Assembly (NCBI GenBank): GCA_037893245.1
Contig: JBAIAA010000013.1
Span: 1,268,651-1,332,650, forward strand
Length of the DNA stretch: 64,000 nucleotides
Direction: 5' to 3'
From: Crossaster papposus
Lineage: Eukaryota; Echinodermata; Asteroidea; Velatida; Solasteridae
Shown here: positions 63,866-64,000 of the stretch, piece after piece
Position numbering within the stretch: the stretch's first letter is position 1
Layout of the letters: the number at the start of each line of letters is the position of its first letter
Position numbers and translations under genes: made by a program
Notes under the pieces: model-generated
The model's database searches: none
Seen by the model: the letters and a program-made list of their open reading frames with translations, nothing else
What the model was told of the DNA's origin: nothing

Positions 63866-64000
63866 GTTACTTCTGCGACAACACTGAGTCTGCTGTGATT
63901 CACCTCAGCACCTTTGCCTGTCCGACCGGCTACTACTGCCTGTCGGGCACCCAGCGAGCCAGCGAGTACCCTTGCCCCGTGGGGAATTTCAATAACCTGA
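63866..64000 (+). CDS. Cysteine-rich gene exon, running off the window
   Basis: After CCAAAAG in phase 1: GYFCDNTESAVI, CPTGYYCLSGTQRASEYPC, CPVGNFNNL. It is open to the last base; the donor is beyond the window. Confidence 0.87.

Larger units (their letters stand above)
3995..64000 (+). other. Large multi-exon GCC2/GCC3 (ephrin-receptor-like) cysteine-rich gene, partial and probably decaying
   Basis: About twenty exons on the + strand share AG/GT borders and encode repeats of the form GYYCxxG...CPxGTYxxxxG...C..CxxG(Y/F)YC, typical of the ephrin-receptor-like cysteine-rich family (Pfam GCC2_GCC3/Ephrin_rec_like). Most introns are phase 1 and split a glycine codon, so exon modules could be duplicated or skipped without frame loss. 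The many N-x-S/T sites and paired cysteines suggest an extracellular protein; its function is unknown. No signal-peptide, transmembrane or terminal exon was found, and the gene continues past 64,000. Seven complete exons keep frame and have no internal stop. Others have nonsense codons, single-base indels, a lost 3' end, or a MITE. The 26.5-kb intron 20,830-47,287 holds a Polinton. Confidence 0.85.

Overview
Organism. This is nuclear DNA of an invertebrate animal, most likely a deuterostome and probably an echinoderm (inference). The reasons are echinoderm-like replication-dependent H2B and H2A sequences ending in histone stem-loops, a gene with GT-AG introns built from GYYC/CPxG cysteine modules, tRNA-derived SINEs, TTAA-flanked MITEs, mariner, hAT and non-LTR remnants, and a metazoan Polinton (Maverick).

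Layout. 1-2.4 kb: a broken H2B pseudogene and an intact but unusual H2A, both on the + strand. 3.9 kb: a 33-nt fragment of U2 snRNA. 3,995-64,000 (+): about twenty exons of one long gene encoding tandem ephrin-receptor-like (GCC2/GCC3) cysteine-rich repeats; neither the first nor the last exon is visible. Most introns are phase 1. Many exons carry single-base frameshifts, four carry in-frame stops, one has lost its 3' end next to a MITE, and one is split by a MITE with a TTAA-type target duplication. The locus therefore looks like a decaying gene, although homopolymer sequencing error could explain some of the indels. The introns are full of repeats, notably an 11-bp minisatellite at 13.6-15.1 kb and a 4.7-kb GC-rich minisatellite at 52.7-57.4 kb.

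Polinton. The 26.5-kb intron 20,830-47,287 holds a decayed Polinton (about 21.0-46.65 kb). It contains protein-primed DNA polymerase B (+), a retroviral-type integrase (-, tail to tail with the polymerase), the C-terminal half of a packaging ATPase (-), and eight Polinton-type accessory or structural genes or gene pieces on both strands. No major capsid protein or cysteine protease was recognised. A foldback repeat sits exactly where the ATPase is cut off.

Nested element. One Polinton structural-type gene is split by an 11,356-bp insertion (26,581-37,936) with 119-bp terminal inverted repeats and a perfect 11-bp target-site duplication. No transposase was recognised in it. It carries its own minisatellite, SINE, LINE scrap, MITE and a 42-bp-stem hairpin abutting the right terminal repeat. 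Together with hairpin-type gene ends in the Polinton, this is the most unusual part of the window.
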